The notes below the pieces were generated by a model. The model worked only from the letters and a program-made list of their open reading frames with translations, had not been told where the DNA came from and searched no databases. A DNA stretch of 64,000 bases, from contig NZ_CP083761.1 in the NCBI RefSeq assembly GCF_023558375.1, positions 3,985,001 to 4,049,000 of the forward strand, written 5' to 3'. Made by a program: the position numbers and the translations under genes. The stretch is from Chroococcidiopsis sp. CCMEE 29 (lineage in GTDB: Bacteria > Cyanobacteriota > Cyanobacteriia > Cyanobacteriales > Chroococcidiopsidaceae). This document shows positions 27,593 to 36,662 of the stretch, piece by piece; position 1 is the stretch's first letter; each line of letters opens with the position of its first letter.

Positions 27593-28972
27593 ATGTTAGA
27601 AGGTTCCATCCTGCAACAACTGGCAACAGCTCACCCAGATGAAAACAGACCCCTAAACTTTGGGGTGTACTACAAAAATACCCTAGTTGCCCTCTGCCAT
27701 GCCCTAGAAGACTGTATCCTCGCTGCTAACAGTCAGCCGCTGGTCATTGCAGCCTTCCAACGAGGAAAGTGGTATCTCCAAGAAGCAGAACGCTATAGCC
27801 AGCTGGCTCACAAGTCACAGCAGGTTGCGATCATGGCTGCCCCAGATACCGGCTTTGCCGAACATGCTACAAGCCAATTACCTAATGTGTCATTAGTCGG
27901 TTTAGATCAAAACGACCCAGTGGCGCAAGAGTGGCACTTGATGATTTTGTCTCCTACTTACACCGCCATGGTTCTATGCCAAGAACTTTCCGCAGAGGAC
28001 TATGGTGTAGCTGGAAAACCGACAGCAGACCTAGAACGCAAGTTCTATGGGTTTTGGACATTTGAACCAGAGTTAGTACAAGAAGCAGTAGAAATAGCGA
28101 TCGCCCACATTGGCTCCTATAACCCAGAACTAGCGCAAAAACTAACAGCCCAAGTGCAAGTGATCGCTGCCGCTGCCCCGACTGCCGAACCGGATGACCT
28201 GAATGCCATTGTCTCCCGCGTCGTCGATTACCTCCAAACCAGCCAATTAGATATCAGCAAGCTAGATATTTGTACTCATCACAAAGCACTAGACCACAAC
28301 TTAATTTCTAATGAATTACAAGCCTTCCTCCGGTTGGCTCAACTCATCGATCTAGCTGACACTGGCAACCCGATGGCAGCAACTGAAGTAGCAGCTTTGG
28401 CAGAAACAATCGGGCAGTTGTTGGATCTACCAGCTTGGCAGTTGAAGCGACTACACCTAGCAGGACTACTCCACCGGATTGCTCCGTTGTCAGTTAATGT
28501 CCAGTATGGAGAAGCACCCAGCTGTCCCTTAGTACCAGCAGCACAGGTATTGCGAACCATGCCACGCCTGCGAGCGATCGCTCAGATCGTTAACCACTTA
28601 ACTGAGTGGTGGAACGGTAGCGGTCAACCAGCGGGATTAGTCGGAGAGGAAATTCCCTTAGAATCAAGAATTTTAGGATTGGTTACAGCGTTCCAACAAC
28701 GTGTCGCTCAGCTAGCACACTCCCCAACAGGAGAGAAGATAGCGGACACATTTACTCAAGCGTTGACTGAGTGTAGGAAAGAGCAGGGTCGCTGGGAACC
28801 TAGGCTAGTTGACACCCTGGAACTTCTAGTTATGGGCATGCAACAGGGCTTGAGTCTGCCAATTACACCACTTAAAATCAGTGGTGGGCTGTGGTTGATT
28901 GATGCTCAGATAGATGAGGAACCAGGAGCGCGGGACGCCGGACGCGGGGAGATTAGGAGCGCAAAAAGCTGA
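27593..28972 (+). CDS. DICT-domain sensory protein with HD-like C-terminal region
   Basis: The 459-aa protein opens with a DICT sensory domain (residues ~1-190: FGVYYKNTLVALCHALED, LVIAAFQRGKWYLQEAERY and LMILSPTYTAMVLCQEL). It continues with a helical domain like those appended to cyanobacterial diguanylate cyclase/HD proteins (LPAWQLKRLHLAGLLHRIAPL). An HD pair is not clearly preserved. DICT domains are thought to sense light or other signals. The C-terminal residues EEPGARDAGRGEIRSAKS come from a dispersed GCGGGAC/GACGCGGGGAG repeat that moves the stop. It follows the radical SAM gene closely. Confidence 0.8.
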   Translation: MLEGSILQQLATAHPDENRPLNFGVYYKNTLVALCHALEDCILAANSQPLVIAAFQRGKWYLQEAERYSQLAHKSQQVAIMAAPDTGFAEHATSQLPNVSLVGLDQNDPVAQEWHLMILSPTYTAMVLCQELSAEDYGVAGKPTADLERKFYGFWTFEPELVQEAVEIAIAHIGSYNPELAQKLTAQVQVIAAAAPTAEPDDLNAIVSRVVDYLQTSQLDISKLDICTHHKALDHNLISNELQAFLRLAQLIDLADTGNPMAATEVAALAETIGQLLDLPAWQLKRLHLAGLLHRIAPLSVNVQYGEAPSCPLVPAAQVLRTMPRLRAIAQIVNHLTEWWNGSGQPAGLVGEEIPLESRILGLVTAFQQRVAQLAHSPTGEKIADTFTQALTECRKEQGRWEPRLVDTLELLVMGMQQGLSLPITPLKISGGLWLIDAQIDEEPGARDAGRGEIRSAKS

Positions 28973-29011
28973 TAGCTTTGTAAAATTGACTCCTCTGAGA
29001 GGAAAGTAGCT

Positions 29012-29665
29012 GTGGATGTAGTTGTGGACATTGAAGCCATTCGGGCGGGGAAACTCAAACAATTGCCAGGAGCAAACTTAGAAGATGAAGACCTCTCAGG
29101 GACTGAGCTTTGTGGCGTCAATCTAGCTGGCGCAACGTTAGTCGGTGCGAATTTGTCTGGTTCTAAATTAGAAAGAGCGCGTTTAGACGGAGCCAATCTC
29201 CTCGGTACTCAGCTGCTAGGTGCTGATTTACGGGCAACTTTAGTGGGAGCTAACCTGATGCAAGCTGATTTGACCGGCGCTGACTTACGCGGTAGCAACC
29301 TTCGGGGCGCGAACTTAATGGGAGCCAAGCTATCTCACGCATCCTTTGCCGGTGCTTTCTTGAGCGGTGCTAACTTGATGAGTGTCAACTTGCAAGGTGT
29401 AGATTTACGAGGTGCCGACTTGCGGGGAGTAAATCTTAGCGGTGCCAATTTGCAAGCAGCCAATCTCAGCCAAGTAGATCTGCAAGGGGCATTACTGAAC
29501 GAAGCAAATCTAGAGGAAGCAGACTTGCGGGGAGCAAACCTATCGGGAGCTAGCTTGGCAGGAGCTAATCTTCTCTGTGCTGAGTTGGAAGGTGCTAACT
29601 TGACTGGCGTAAACCTGAGTGGAGCTTGTTTGGTTGGAACTTCTGTAGCTGAAAAGGTGTCTTAA
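29012..29665 (+). CDS. pentapeptide-repeat protein
   Basis: The 217-aa protein starts at GTG 29012 after GAGAGGAAAG. Residues ~20-210 are A(N/D)LxG-type pentapeptides (e.g. [20 protein letters not shown]), enough for roughly nine coils of a right-handed quadrilateral beta helix. It has no signal peptide, so is probably cytosolic or thylakoid-lumen independent. Such proteins are abundant in cyanobacteria with mostly unknown roles. It is the third gene of a same-strand trio with the radical SAM and DICT genes (39-bp gap). Confidence 0.93.
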   Translation: MDVVVDIEAIRAGKLKQLPGANLEDEDLSGTELCGVNLAGATLVGANLSGSKLERARLDGANLLGTQLLGADLRATLVGANLMQADLTGADLRGSNLRGANLMGAKLSHASFAGAFLSGANLMSVNLQGVDLRGADLRGVNLSGANLQAANLSQVDLQGALLNEANLEEADLRGANLSGASLAGANLLCAELEGANLTGVNLSGACLVGTSVAEKVS

Positions 29666-29698
29666 ACTACCAGAGGATTTCCCTAGAGTTCTCTATCT

Positions 29699-29726
29699 TT
29701 CTGTTTTGCTTTTCTATAAAACAGAA
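29699..29726 (+). terminator. possible hairpin terminator after the pentapeptide gene
   Basis: TTCTGTTTT ... AAAACAGAA forms a 9-bp AT-rich stem with a 10-nt T-rich loop, 33 bp past the stop of the pentapeptide gene. It lacks a clean trailing T-run, so termination strength is uncertain. Confidence 0.45.
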
Positions 29727-30144
29727 GGTTTATCAACATATATAATTTAGCAGGCGATCGCAGTCCTACTGTGTGCAATCGGTCTATGGAAATCATAATT
29801 TTTCATTTGATAAATCTTTGACAAAGCAATAATAATTCGTTACCTGTTTAATAAACCTTTAAGATATAGTTAAAACTCAAAAAACTTAATCTTTGCGTAG
29901 AAAAATTTAAACTTCGTCATATATTATGGTACAGTGATGTACGCAAATCATAACAATTAACCTGTAAAAGCGGAGTTAAATCGCCAATATCAACACTAGG
30001 TAAAGCTTTGAAAACCATCAGAAAAATCAATTTTTCATACTACTTGTTTTTAAAATTCCTGAGTTTATTCAATGATTAGAAATGTATTAAGCAGCTTCTT
30101 GAAATTGTTTAGTTGAGTAAGATTTTTTCGACCAGCTCATCGTC
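29727..30144. other. AT-rich intergenic region before the glycosyltransferase
   Basis: About 420 bp with no supported gene. It should carry the promoter of the GT2-DegT pair (30145 onward). One HIP1-like octamer (GCGATCGC, 29754-29761) is visible and otherwise nothing I recognise. Confidence 0.3.
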
Positions 30145-31140
30145 ATGCCAGCCACAACTGTTAACTCTCGACCAACTGTAAACATCCTAGTTCCAACGTA
30201 TAATCGTGCAAACTACTTACGGGAAACTATACAAAGTGTACTCGTACAAACCTACGAAAACATTGAAGTAATAGTTTTTGATGATGCTAGCCCAGACAAC
30301 ACGCCCTCAGTCATGGCTGAATTTTTGGCTGAACCCCGCGTTGCCTACGTGCGGCATTCAACGAACTTAGGGATGGCTGGGAACTGGAAGGCAGCTATCG
30401 AAGCGGCAACCGGAGAGTTTTTCTGCCTCTTAAACGATGATGATACCCTTGAACCTGACTTTGTCGAAAGCTTACTTTTTCCCCTGCTAAACAACGAAGA
30501 CTTGATACTTTCGTTTTGCGATCACTGGATTATGGATTCAAAGGGCTTACGACTGTGTGAAGAAAGTGAAAACAATAGTCGCCAGTGGAATCGTAGCTCG
30601 TTAGAAGGACGTTTGCAAAACTTCGCCTACTCCGCTCTGGTAGATAGAAGCTCTTACATTGGAGCCACCTTATTTCGGAGGAGTACAGTAATCTCTGATT
30701 TTATTGATGAACGGGCGAAAGGTTTTGCAGATGCTTGGCTTTTTTATCAGTACGTAAAAACGGGATACGGTGCTTATTACATCCCTAAACGGCTGATGAA
30801 TTATCGGGTGCATAGTGGCGGGATGTCCCGAACCCAGAGTTGGAGACCATACATGACTGAGGGCAACTTGTTTTGGTACCAGCAAATGCTAAGTGACCCA
30901 GAGATGTCTGGCATTCACAAGTTTATTGAAGCGGAAATGGCCAGTGTATTAACTGAGCATGGGCTTGGAATGCTGGCATCCGGCAAACACCGCGAGGCGT
31001 ATCATGCATTGGAGGAATCCCTACAACTGAAGAGAAGCGTTAAGGCGTTGGCAGGTTATAGTCTCGCTTCCCTAGGCTCACTAGGAACTACAACACTAGT
31101 CATGCTACAACACCTGCGACAAACGGCGCGAAAGGCATAG
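30145..31140 (+). CDS. family 2 glycosyltransferase
   Basis: The 331-aa GT-A fold enzyme has the nucleotide-binding start VNILVPTYNRANYLRETIQSVL, the first acidic pair VFDDASPDNT, the DxD-like LLNDDDTLEPDFVES and a C-terminal FADAWLFYQYVKTGYGAYYIP acceptor region. It would add a sugar from an NDP-sugar to a surface glycan, working at the cytoplasmic face. A sugar aminotransferase gene follows within 30 bp, suggesting an amino-sugar-containing polysaccharide. The acceptor and donor cannot be read from sequence. Confidence 0.88.
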   Translation: MPATTVNSRPTVNILVPTYNRANYLRETIQSVLVQTYENIEVIVFDDASPDNTPSVMAEFLAEPRVAYVRHSTNLGMAGNWKAAIEAATGEFFCLLNDDDTLEPDFVESLLFPLLNNEDLILSFCDHWIMDSKGLRLCEESENNSRQWNRSSLEGRLQNFAYSALVDRSSYIGATLFRRSTVISDFIDERAKGFADAWLFYQYVKTGYGAYYIPKRLMNYRVHSGGMSRTQSWRPYMTEGNLFWYQQMLSDPEMSGIHKFIEAEMASVLTEHGLGMLASGKHREAYHALEESLQLKRSVKALAGYSLASLGSLGTTTLVMLQHLRQTARKA

Positions 31141-31166
31141 GAGAATGATTGATTAAGGTAAATGTC

Positions 31167-32387
31167 ATGAAGAATATTCCAACTCGTTCTAAAGAGCAAT
31201 TTCTGATCTTTGGTGCTCCTGCCATTGAAGATGCGGAGATTCAAGAAGTAGTTGCAAGCATGAAAAGTGGCTGGTTAGGTACTGGTCCTAAAGTTGCCCG
31301 CTTTGAGAACGACTTTAAGACTTATAAAGGTGCCGAACATGCGATCGCGGTCAACTCCTGCACAGCAGCACTTCACTTAAGCTTGCTGGCAGCAACATTG
31401 CAACCAGGGGACGAGGTAATCACTACGCCCTTAACTTTTTGTGCCACGGTTAACGCCATCATTCACGCCGCTGCCAAACCAGTGCTGGCGGATGTAGATC
31501 CGATCACAATGAACATTGATCCAGAGCAGGTTGAAGCTCAGATCACGTCGAGGACAAGGGCTATACTTCCTGTTCACTTTGCGGGCAGACCGTGTGATAT
31601 GGATGCGCTGTGCGACATTGCCTCACGTCACGACTTGAATTTGATTGAAGACTGCGCCCATGCTATTGAAACCGAGTATAAAGGGCGCAAAGCGGGTACT
31701 ATTGGTAATTTCGGCTGCTTCAGCTTCTACGTGACCAAGAATCTGTGTACTGGCGAAGGCGGCATGGTTCTAGCTCGCAACCCCGAAGATGCCGCTTGCA
31801 TCAAGATTCTGGCTTTGCATGGCATGAGTAAAGATGCCTGGAAGCGCTTTAGCGATGACGGTTACAAGCACTACCAGGTCGTGTATAGTGGTTTCAAATA
31901 CAACATGATGGATCTACAGGCGGCTATAGGCATCCATCAATTGCAGCGACTAGAGCAATATTGGCAGCGACGTCAACAGATTTGGCAACGCTACAACGAG
32001 GCATTTGCCGATCTGCCTATTACTTTGCCAGCAGAGCCAGAACCCGGAACCCGCCACGCCTATCACTTGTACACAGTTTTAATAGACGAGGCAAGAACTG
32101 GTATCAGCCGTGACGCTTTTCTTAGTGCCATGAATGCCGAAAATGTTGGAGTGGGTGTCCATTACTTAAGTATTCCTGAGCATCCCTACTATCAACGAAC
32201 ATTTGGCTGGCAACCGGAAGACTATCCCCATGCGATGCGCATTGGCCGGCAGACAATCAGTTTACCACTATCGGCGAAGCTGACTATAGAGGATGTAGAG
32301 GATGTGATTAAGGCAGTTAAAAAGTGTATAAACGTAGGCAAAAGGGCTTTTGCCTACAGCAGAAGTGAGTTACTAGCCAGTAGGTAG
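31167..32387 (+). CDS. DegT/DnrJ/EryC1/StrS family sugar aminotransferase
   Basis: I favour ATG 31167 (406 aa, after TAAGGTAAATGTC); a TTG at 31149 is also open. The fold type I PLP enzyme shows the N-terminal GSGWLGTGPKVARFE-like block, DVDPITMNIDP, the EDCAHAIETEYKG aspartate stacking region and the PLP lysine in SFYVTKNLCTGEGGMV. It makes an amino group on an NDP-keto sugar, feeding surface glycan or O-antigen-like synthesis. It forms a two-gene unit with the upstream GT2. Confidence 0.88.
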   Translation: MKNIPTRSKEQFLIFGAPAIEDAEIQEVVASMKSGWLGTGPKVARFENDFKTYKGAEHAIAVNSCTAALHLSLLAATLQPGDEVITTPLTFCATVNAIIHAAAKPVLADVDPITMNIDPEQVEAQITSRTRAILPVHFAGRPCDMDALCDIASRHDLNLIEDCAHAIETEYKGRKAGTIGNFGCFSFYVTKNLCTGEGGMVLARNPEDAACIKILALHGMSKDAWKRFSDDGYKHYQVVYSGFKYNMMDLQAAIGIHQLQRLEQYWQRRQQIWQRYNEAFADLPITLPAEPEPGTRHAYHLYTVLIDEARTGISRDAFLSAMNAENVGVGVHYLSIPEHPYYQRTFGWQPEDYPHAMRIGRQTISLPLSAKLTIEDVEDVIKAVKKCINVGKRAFAYSRSELLASR

Positions 32388-32468
32388 TGGAGAGAGCAGT
32401 GGCGAGTGGGGAGTCAATTTTACTCCCAGTCTCCTGATTGGAAACGCTACTCGCTACTCACTTAGGAT

Positions 32469-33254
32469 TTAATTACGGACCCGCTTTTTTAAAGCGTTTA
32501 TGGCTGCGATGGGTAACTCTGACAAGAGAGTTCTAATCCCTAAAAGTCTTTTAGCCATATAAAGTTGTGGATGAACGATCGCCAGTTGAGAAGTGTAAGT
32601 ATTTTCAAACTCCCTTTTCAGTAGCTCGTTATTTTCTAAATAGTCCTGCCTGACGAACAGGAGTAGATTTTGGGCAAACCACCACGATACATTGGAGTTG
32701 TTCCAAATCTTCTTTCTCAAGCAATCAATCACCACGTATCCTTTCTGTTTAAAATAGCTCGCCCAATACTCCGGCCACCGTTGGTTGACCTGAATTGTCG
32801 GATCATCTTGGAAGGGTACGGCAGCAGAGAAAAGAACAATCGGTCCCAATTCTGTAAGGGAATTGACGAACATCTCTGCCGATTCATGAGGAATGTAGCC
32901 AGCCACTTCTAGACAGATGACTAAATCAAACTTCCGATCTATTTTTAGGGGTTGTTTCAGATCAAATGGAAAGAATTGTTCCTCGGGGATTTTGAGCAGG
33001 TTTCTATCTACAAAGTCAAAATCCACACCTAAGACATCTTGTACACCGAATTCTTTAAAGACTGCTAACCAACTGCCTACTCCGCAGCCAATATCAATCA
33101 CTGATTGTGGTTGGAGCAGTTCCAAAACTAAAGGAATCACTTCCTTGGCTGAGCGTCGTGAACCATGAACCTCATCAAGATTTGCAAAAAGATCCTGATA
33201 ATATTCGTTTGAACCTTGTTTGAAGTCGCTGTTTTGAGAAGAAAATAACTTCAC
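32469..33254 (-). CDS. class I SAM-dependent methyltransferase
   Basis: The 261-aa protein has motif I VIDIGCGVGSWLAVFKEFG, motif II GVDFDFVD and the post-II FDLVICLEVAGYIPHESAE, matching UbiG-like methyltransferases. The C-terminal half (residues 190-261, KKIWNNSNVSWWFAQNLLLF...) is seen in glycan-cluster methyltransferases such as FkbM/Mthyltransf_23 proteins. It converges on the DegT aminotransferase from the opposite strand, so it probably belongs with the polysaccharide genes. Substrate unknown. Confidence 0.82.
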   Translation of the reverse strand: MKLFSSQNSDFKQGSNEYYQDLFANLDEVHGSRRSAKEVIPLVLELLQPQSVIDIGCGVGSWLAVFKEFGVQDVLGVDFDFVDRNLLKIPEEQFFPFDLKQPLKIDRKFDLVICLEVAGYIPHESAEMFVNSLTELGPIVLFSAAVPFQDDPTIQVNQRWPEYWASYFKQKGYVVIDCLRKKIWNNSNVSWWFAQNLLLFVRQDYLENNELLKREFENTYTSQLAIVHPQLYMAKRLLGIRTLLSELPIAAINALKKRVRN

Positions 33255-33300
33255 TTGTACCTCTTCAAAAGTTGGTGTACATAAAGAAAGTTTTTAAGTC

Positions 33301-34122
33301 CTAGATTTTGGTCATTCTACGTATCCAGAAGCCAATAATGCCCAAAAACAATAAACCTGTTACGCCCGCGAGGGGATTTTTGTCAATACCAGTAACCCAG
33401 TCAGGAACTTGACCAGAATATTGCACGAGCTGTCCCACATTGATGATGTAGTAACCCCAAATCGAACCGGCATGAATACCAATCGGTAGACCAAGACGAC
33501 CCTTACGGTATCGCTTCGCCCAAACTAGTGTCAATCCCAGCAGTAATAAACCTGGAAATTGCGGCAACGTTCGCAGCATTTCTCCTAATGGCTTGATAAA
33601 ATGCAGCAGCGCAAATAAAAGGGCATTTGCCCAAAGTGCGATGTGGGGACGATAATCTCGCTCTAACTCATCTAGCAACCAGCCTCGGAATAACAATTCC
33701 TCCGCAAAACCGTAGCCTAGACCTATAACTAACCCCTCTAAAATCAATTTGGGTAAAAAAATAGCAGGTTGTCGCCACAGTAACCAACTCTGCCACGCTT
33801 GTACCAAAAACAGGCTCAGAAGCATAATTATTCCAGTACTCAGCCCGAGCAGCAACTCCAAACAATTCCGCCGCGTTCTTTTCAAGCCATAATGCCGCAG
33901 CAACTGAGGTTGGAGGTAGACGTGCTTGCCCCACAACTGCACTAGGAGGATAAATTCTCCATATAGTAGTGGTAGCGTCAGAATATTGATCGAGTTTTGA
34001 TCGTGTACCAGCCAGTAAATCGGTGCAGCTACGGGCAACCATAGCAGGAGCAAAGCTAGCACAAATATTCCTAACCGGATAGGGGCTGAGTAGTGAGCTA
34101 TGCTGCTCAGGTTAAATTTCAA
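33301..34122 (-). CDS. CPBP family intramembrane metalloprotease
   Basis: The 273-aa protein has about seven hydrophobic segments. The CAAX-protease/Abi signature is present: EELLFRGWLLDEL supplies the catalytic glutamates and arginine, ALLFALLHF supplies the first zinc or catalytic histidine, and GIHAGSIWGYY the second. Family members are membrane-embedded glutamic proteases; in bacteria their targets are mostly unknown. Only 19 bp separate it from clpS upstream on the same strand, so the two may be cotranscribed. Confidence 0.87.
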   Translation of the reverse strand: MKFNLSSIAHYSAPIRLGIFVLALLLLWLPVAAPIYWLVHDQNSINILTLPLLYGEFILLVQLWGKHVYLQPQLLRHYGLKRTRRNCLELLLGLSTGIIMLLSLFLVQAWQSWLLWRQPAIFLPKLILEGLVIGLGYGFAEELLFRGWLLDELERDYRPHIALWANALLFALLHFIKPLGEMLRTLPQFPGLLLLGLTLVWAKRYRKGRLGLPIGIHAGSIWGYYIINVGQLVQYSGQVPDWVTGIDKNPLAGVTGLLFLGIIGFWIRRMTKI

Positions 34123-34141
34123 GAGTCGCGCTCAGTTTTGG

Positions 34142-34423
34142 TTATTCATCGGGCTCAATTGTGCTGGTTAAACCGTGATTTTTCAAGGTTTCGCAGTAAA
34201 ACTCAGCATGTTCCTGAGCGCAAGTAATTACTAACGCCATTCCATTAGTATGAGCTTCCATCATGATACTGATAGCTTGAGGCTGAGTGATGCTCGGTAC
34301 CGTTTGCATGAGAACCTGCACCACGTACTCCATACTGTTGAAGTCATCGTTATGAAGCAGAACACGATATCGAGGTGCGAGCTTGCGAGTCGTTGAACGC
34401 TTCTCCAAGGTTTCGACAGACAC
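34142..34423 (-). CDS. clpS: ClpS, ClpAP/ClpCP protease adaptor
   Basis: The 93-aa protein matches ClpS along its length: RYRVLLHNDDFNSMEYVVQVL is the N-degron-binding front half, AISIMMEAHTNGMALVITCAQEHAEFYCETL the back half, and HGLTSTIEPDE the end. ClpS delivers N-end-rule substrates to the Clp ATPase in the cytosol. It is at the usual size and carries conserved Asn-Asp-Asp residues (HNDD). It is followed at 19 bp by the CPBP protease gene. Confidence 0.95.
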   Translation of the reverse strand: MSVETLEKRSTTRKLAPRYRVLLHNDDFNSMEYVVQVLMQTVPSITQPQAISIMMEAHTNGMALVITCAQEHAEFYCETLKNHGLTSTIEPDE

Positions 34424-34744
34424 GGCTCTCCACTCCTCTTTCCGTTATTGACTACAATTGATTCTCTGTTAACCAGTCGCTTAACAGTTATTAATCAATT
34501 GTATAGCATCTAAATCAGTTGCTAGCGATCGCCAGCGCAAACTTCTCTGATCCGGCTGTCCACTCCTGGCTAAGACTCCGTCTGAGCTGGCTATTTAAAA
34601 TTAAAGAAAGCAGCAACCGTTTTCGCTTAGGCAGGCTAAAAAACAATATGCTGTAAGTACCTTGCAGCAAGGGTTGCTCGATCCAAAATCTAAAATCCAA
34701 AATTGGTAGCAACGTGTGCGTTGCTGCTGTGGAGCCAAAATTCG
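34424..34744. other. intergenic region with GATTTTGG-type repeat
   Basis: This holds the clpS promoter side (minus) and the start region of the next plus-strand gene. ATCCAAAATCTAAAATCCAAAA at 34680-34701 is the complement of the GATTTTGGATTTTAG dispersed repeat. No gene is supported; a 65-codon minus frame overlapping the repeat looks spurious. Confidence 0.4.
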
Positions 34745-35131
34745 ATGGACTTTACCTATGACTTTCAACCGCGACAAATTGTTTGCTTAGAACATGAAGC
34801 CACCTGCTTGTATGCCGAAGTGATTCAAGTCGTAGAGTCGCGACAGGTGTGCTGGGTGCGTCCTTTGTTGCTAAAAGATCCCTCCTGCAATTACCCACCT
34901 TTAGAACCACTGCTATACGACTTGCGCCCTAGTGCCGATCTACTCTGGCCACTGACCTTATTTCGCCCTGCCCTTGATACAGAAGTTTTACCGCTCCTGG
35001 TTCAGCTAATGGCATCAGAGCCGCAAACAGAGCGTGAGCCAGTTGCTCAGCAGCAATTCAATCAATTCATCCGTCAAGTTTGGCAATTCCACCTAGAAAG
35101 GGGCGAGGGGCGAGGGGATTTTGGATTTTAG
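34745..35131 (+). CDS. hypothetical cyanobacterial protein, 128 aa
   Basis: I choose ATG 34745 (MDFTYDFQPRQIVCLEHE); 14 in-frame upstream codons are repeat-derived. The N-terminal half reads as a small beta domain (LYAEVIQVVESRQVCWVRPLLL), with the middle acidic and helical. Proteins starting like this are widespread in cyanobacteria but I know no function. The last residues GEGRGDFGF and the stop come from a GAGGGGCGAGG/GATTTTGG dispersed repeat, so the C-terminus is probably not ancestral. Confidence 0.65.
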   Translation: MDFTYDFQPRQIVCLEHEATCLYAEVIQVVESRQVCWVRPLLLKDPSCNYPPLEPLLYDLRPSADLLWPLTLFRPALDTEVLPLLVQLMASEPQTEREPVAQQQFNQFIRQVWQFHLERGEGRGDFGF

Positions 35132-35662
35132 ATTTTGGATTACACTCTTGCTTCCCCTGCTCAAGAAAGCTTCCCCTGCCTCCCCTGCCTCCCCTGCTCG
35201 TTCAGCCTTCATCCTTTCCCCTGCTTCTGGGGAATCTTTCGTGCTTTATATAGAGTAGTCAATCGCTTCTCACCTATCTAAAGGTACATTCCAACTGGGT
35301 AAACATCTTGTATCGTGAATAGGTACAAAATACTACTTAGTGATCTTGGTGTTACTCCTTATACTATCTAAGCCATACGTTAGATAACATTCAGAGGTTA
35401 AAGTTTTTAAAATAGTTGATACAGCAACAACATTAATCAACTGCATTCCTCAGTTTAGAAATTATATGTTTTTGTCAATTACAAAAAATTAGTATAACTA
35501 TATACTTTTGTTGAGAAAAATACTGGTAAATTAAAGCAAGTTAGTGGAGAGATTAAAGATTTGGCAAAGTTTCTCAATCTGAAGCCTTGACGTAGAAATA
35601 GATTGTTTTTGATGCGATACATTTCATGTAATTGACTAAGTAGCTTCAACAGGAGCATAACA
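35132..35662. other. 531-bp intergenic region with CCCCTGCCT repeats
   Basis: 35117-35142 is GATTTTGG-type repeat and 35153-35200 is a CTTCCCCTGCCTCCCCTG array; the remaining ~450 bp is AT-rich. The last ~150 bp form the 5' leader of the STAS gene. No further gene is supported. Confidence 0.45.
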
Positions 35663-35998
35663 ATGCAAACAACTATTGCCCCTCCAAAAATCACAGTAAT
35701 TCGGCCTCAAGGTCATTTCAATGCCTCTAATGCCATTGAATTCCAGCGACAAATGATAAAATTGGTTGCTCAAGAAGGGCATAGCAGTGTTCTAGTAGAT
35801 CTGGAGCAAGTGGAATCTATAGACAGTGCTGGCCTCATAGCATTGGTGCGTGGTCTAAAGCTAGCTCAAACTCTAGGTCGGCGGTTCAGTATTTGCTGTG
35901 TTTCACCGTCAATTCGGATTATTTTTGAACTCACCCAACTAGATCAAGTGTTTGAGATTTTTGATAGTAAAGCGACATTTGAAGCGATGCTCGCTTAA
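35663..35998 (+). CDS. STAS-domain anti-sigma factor antagonist-like protein
   Basis: The 111-aa single-domain STAS protein has the core VLVDLEQVESIDSAGLIALVRGLK. It contains the Asp-Ser (IDSAG) that kinases phosphorylate in SpoIIAA/RsbV-type antagonists, then a strand RRFSICCVSPSIRIIFELTQL. It would act in partner switching with a serine kinase/anti-sigma factor, none of which is adjacent. ATG 35663 follows CAGGAGC. Flanked by a long leader and by decayed IS DNA. Confidence 0.9.
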   Translation: MQTTIAPPKITVIRPQGHFNASNAIEFQRQMIKLVAQEGHSSVLVDLEQVESIDSAGLIALVRGLKLAQTLGRRFSICCVSPSIRIIFELTQLDQVFEIFDSKATFEAMLA

Positions 35999-36087
35999 AT
36001 AGAGTTGTATAGGTAGTCCTAAACATCTGAGGATAGAGGTAAGGTGTTTCTACTTCTAGCCAGGTCAAAAACTCCACTGCAGCCGAA

Positions 36088-36250
36088 ATTGTCAAGAACA
36101 GATTCATTCATAACGGTAACCAAAATTTCCAATGCAAAGACTAGTGTAGACAATTTGGACAAAACCCACCAAAAAAGGTGATTGGGCAAGAAACCACAGA
36201 TGTAATTGACAGGTTGTTATTAGAGAGGTGGCTCTCTTGTAGATTGGCTG
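36088..36250 (+). pseudogene. degenerate IS1-family transposase fragment
   Basis: Reading the plus strand gives IVKNRFIHNGNQNFQCKD-stop-CRQFGQNPPKKVIGQETTDVIDRLLLERW. This is the N-terminal zinc-ribbon region of IS1-type InsA-like transposases. It has a stop in the ribbon and ends shortly after. No inverted repeats were found; it is a dead remnant. Confidence 0.7.
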
Positions 36251-36289
36251 ATAAGTTTTATTAATTAGAGAAGCAAGCTACGCAAGCGT

Positions 36290-36560
36290 GCCGGAAAGAT
36301 GTCAAAGTTATTAAACAACTAGACTGGCTAATCACTTGCTCTAATTTGAGTTTTTCTTCACCTTTAAGTCCGACTAATTCTTCAATAATAAGTACTTACT
36401 CCCTTTGAGAGTTACCCCAACCTTGTAAGCAATTTATTCAATTCGCAATTGACCAGCTTGAGCACATCAAAGCGGTCAAAGACTACCACTGCATTTGGGA
36501 AAACTTCTGCAATGACTTGTTAAAAGCTCTGTTCACCAAGAGAATCAAGTTTTCCTAGTT
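36290..36560 (-). pseudogene. degenerate ISL3-family transposase fragment
   Basis: On the minus strand, with at least two frameshifts and several stops, one reads VIAEVFPNAVVVFDRFDVLKLVNCELNKLL, then GSKYLLLKN, then LKGEEKLKLEQVISQSS. That order is the DDE-region of ISL3 transposases (FDRFHVxKLxNxAL ... KYLLLKN). Only the middle third survives. It adjoins the IS1 remnant in opposite orientation, so at least two elements landed here. Confidence 0.7.
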
Positions 36561-36662
36561 ACTATTAACCCATTGATCGCCAAAATTTAACCCAATTTGT
36601 CTTGTGGCGTAACCTGTCTTCCCTAAAATGTCTGTGGATTTATTAAATGTTGTTATTTCATA

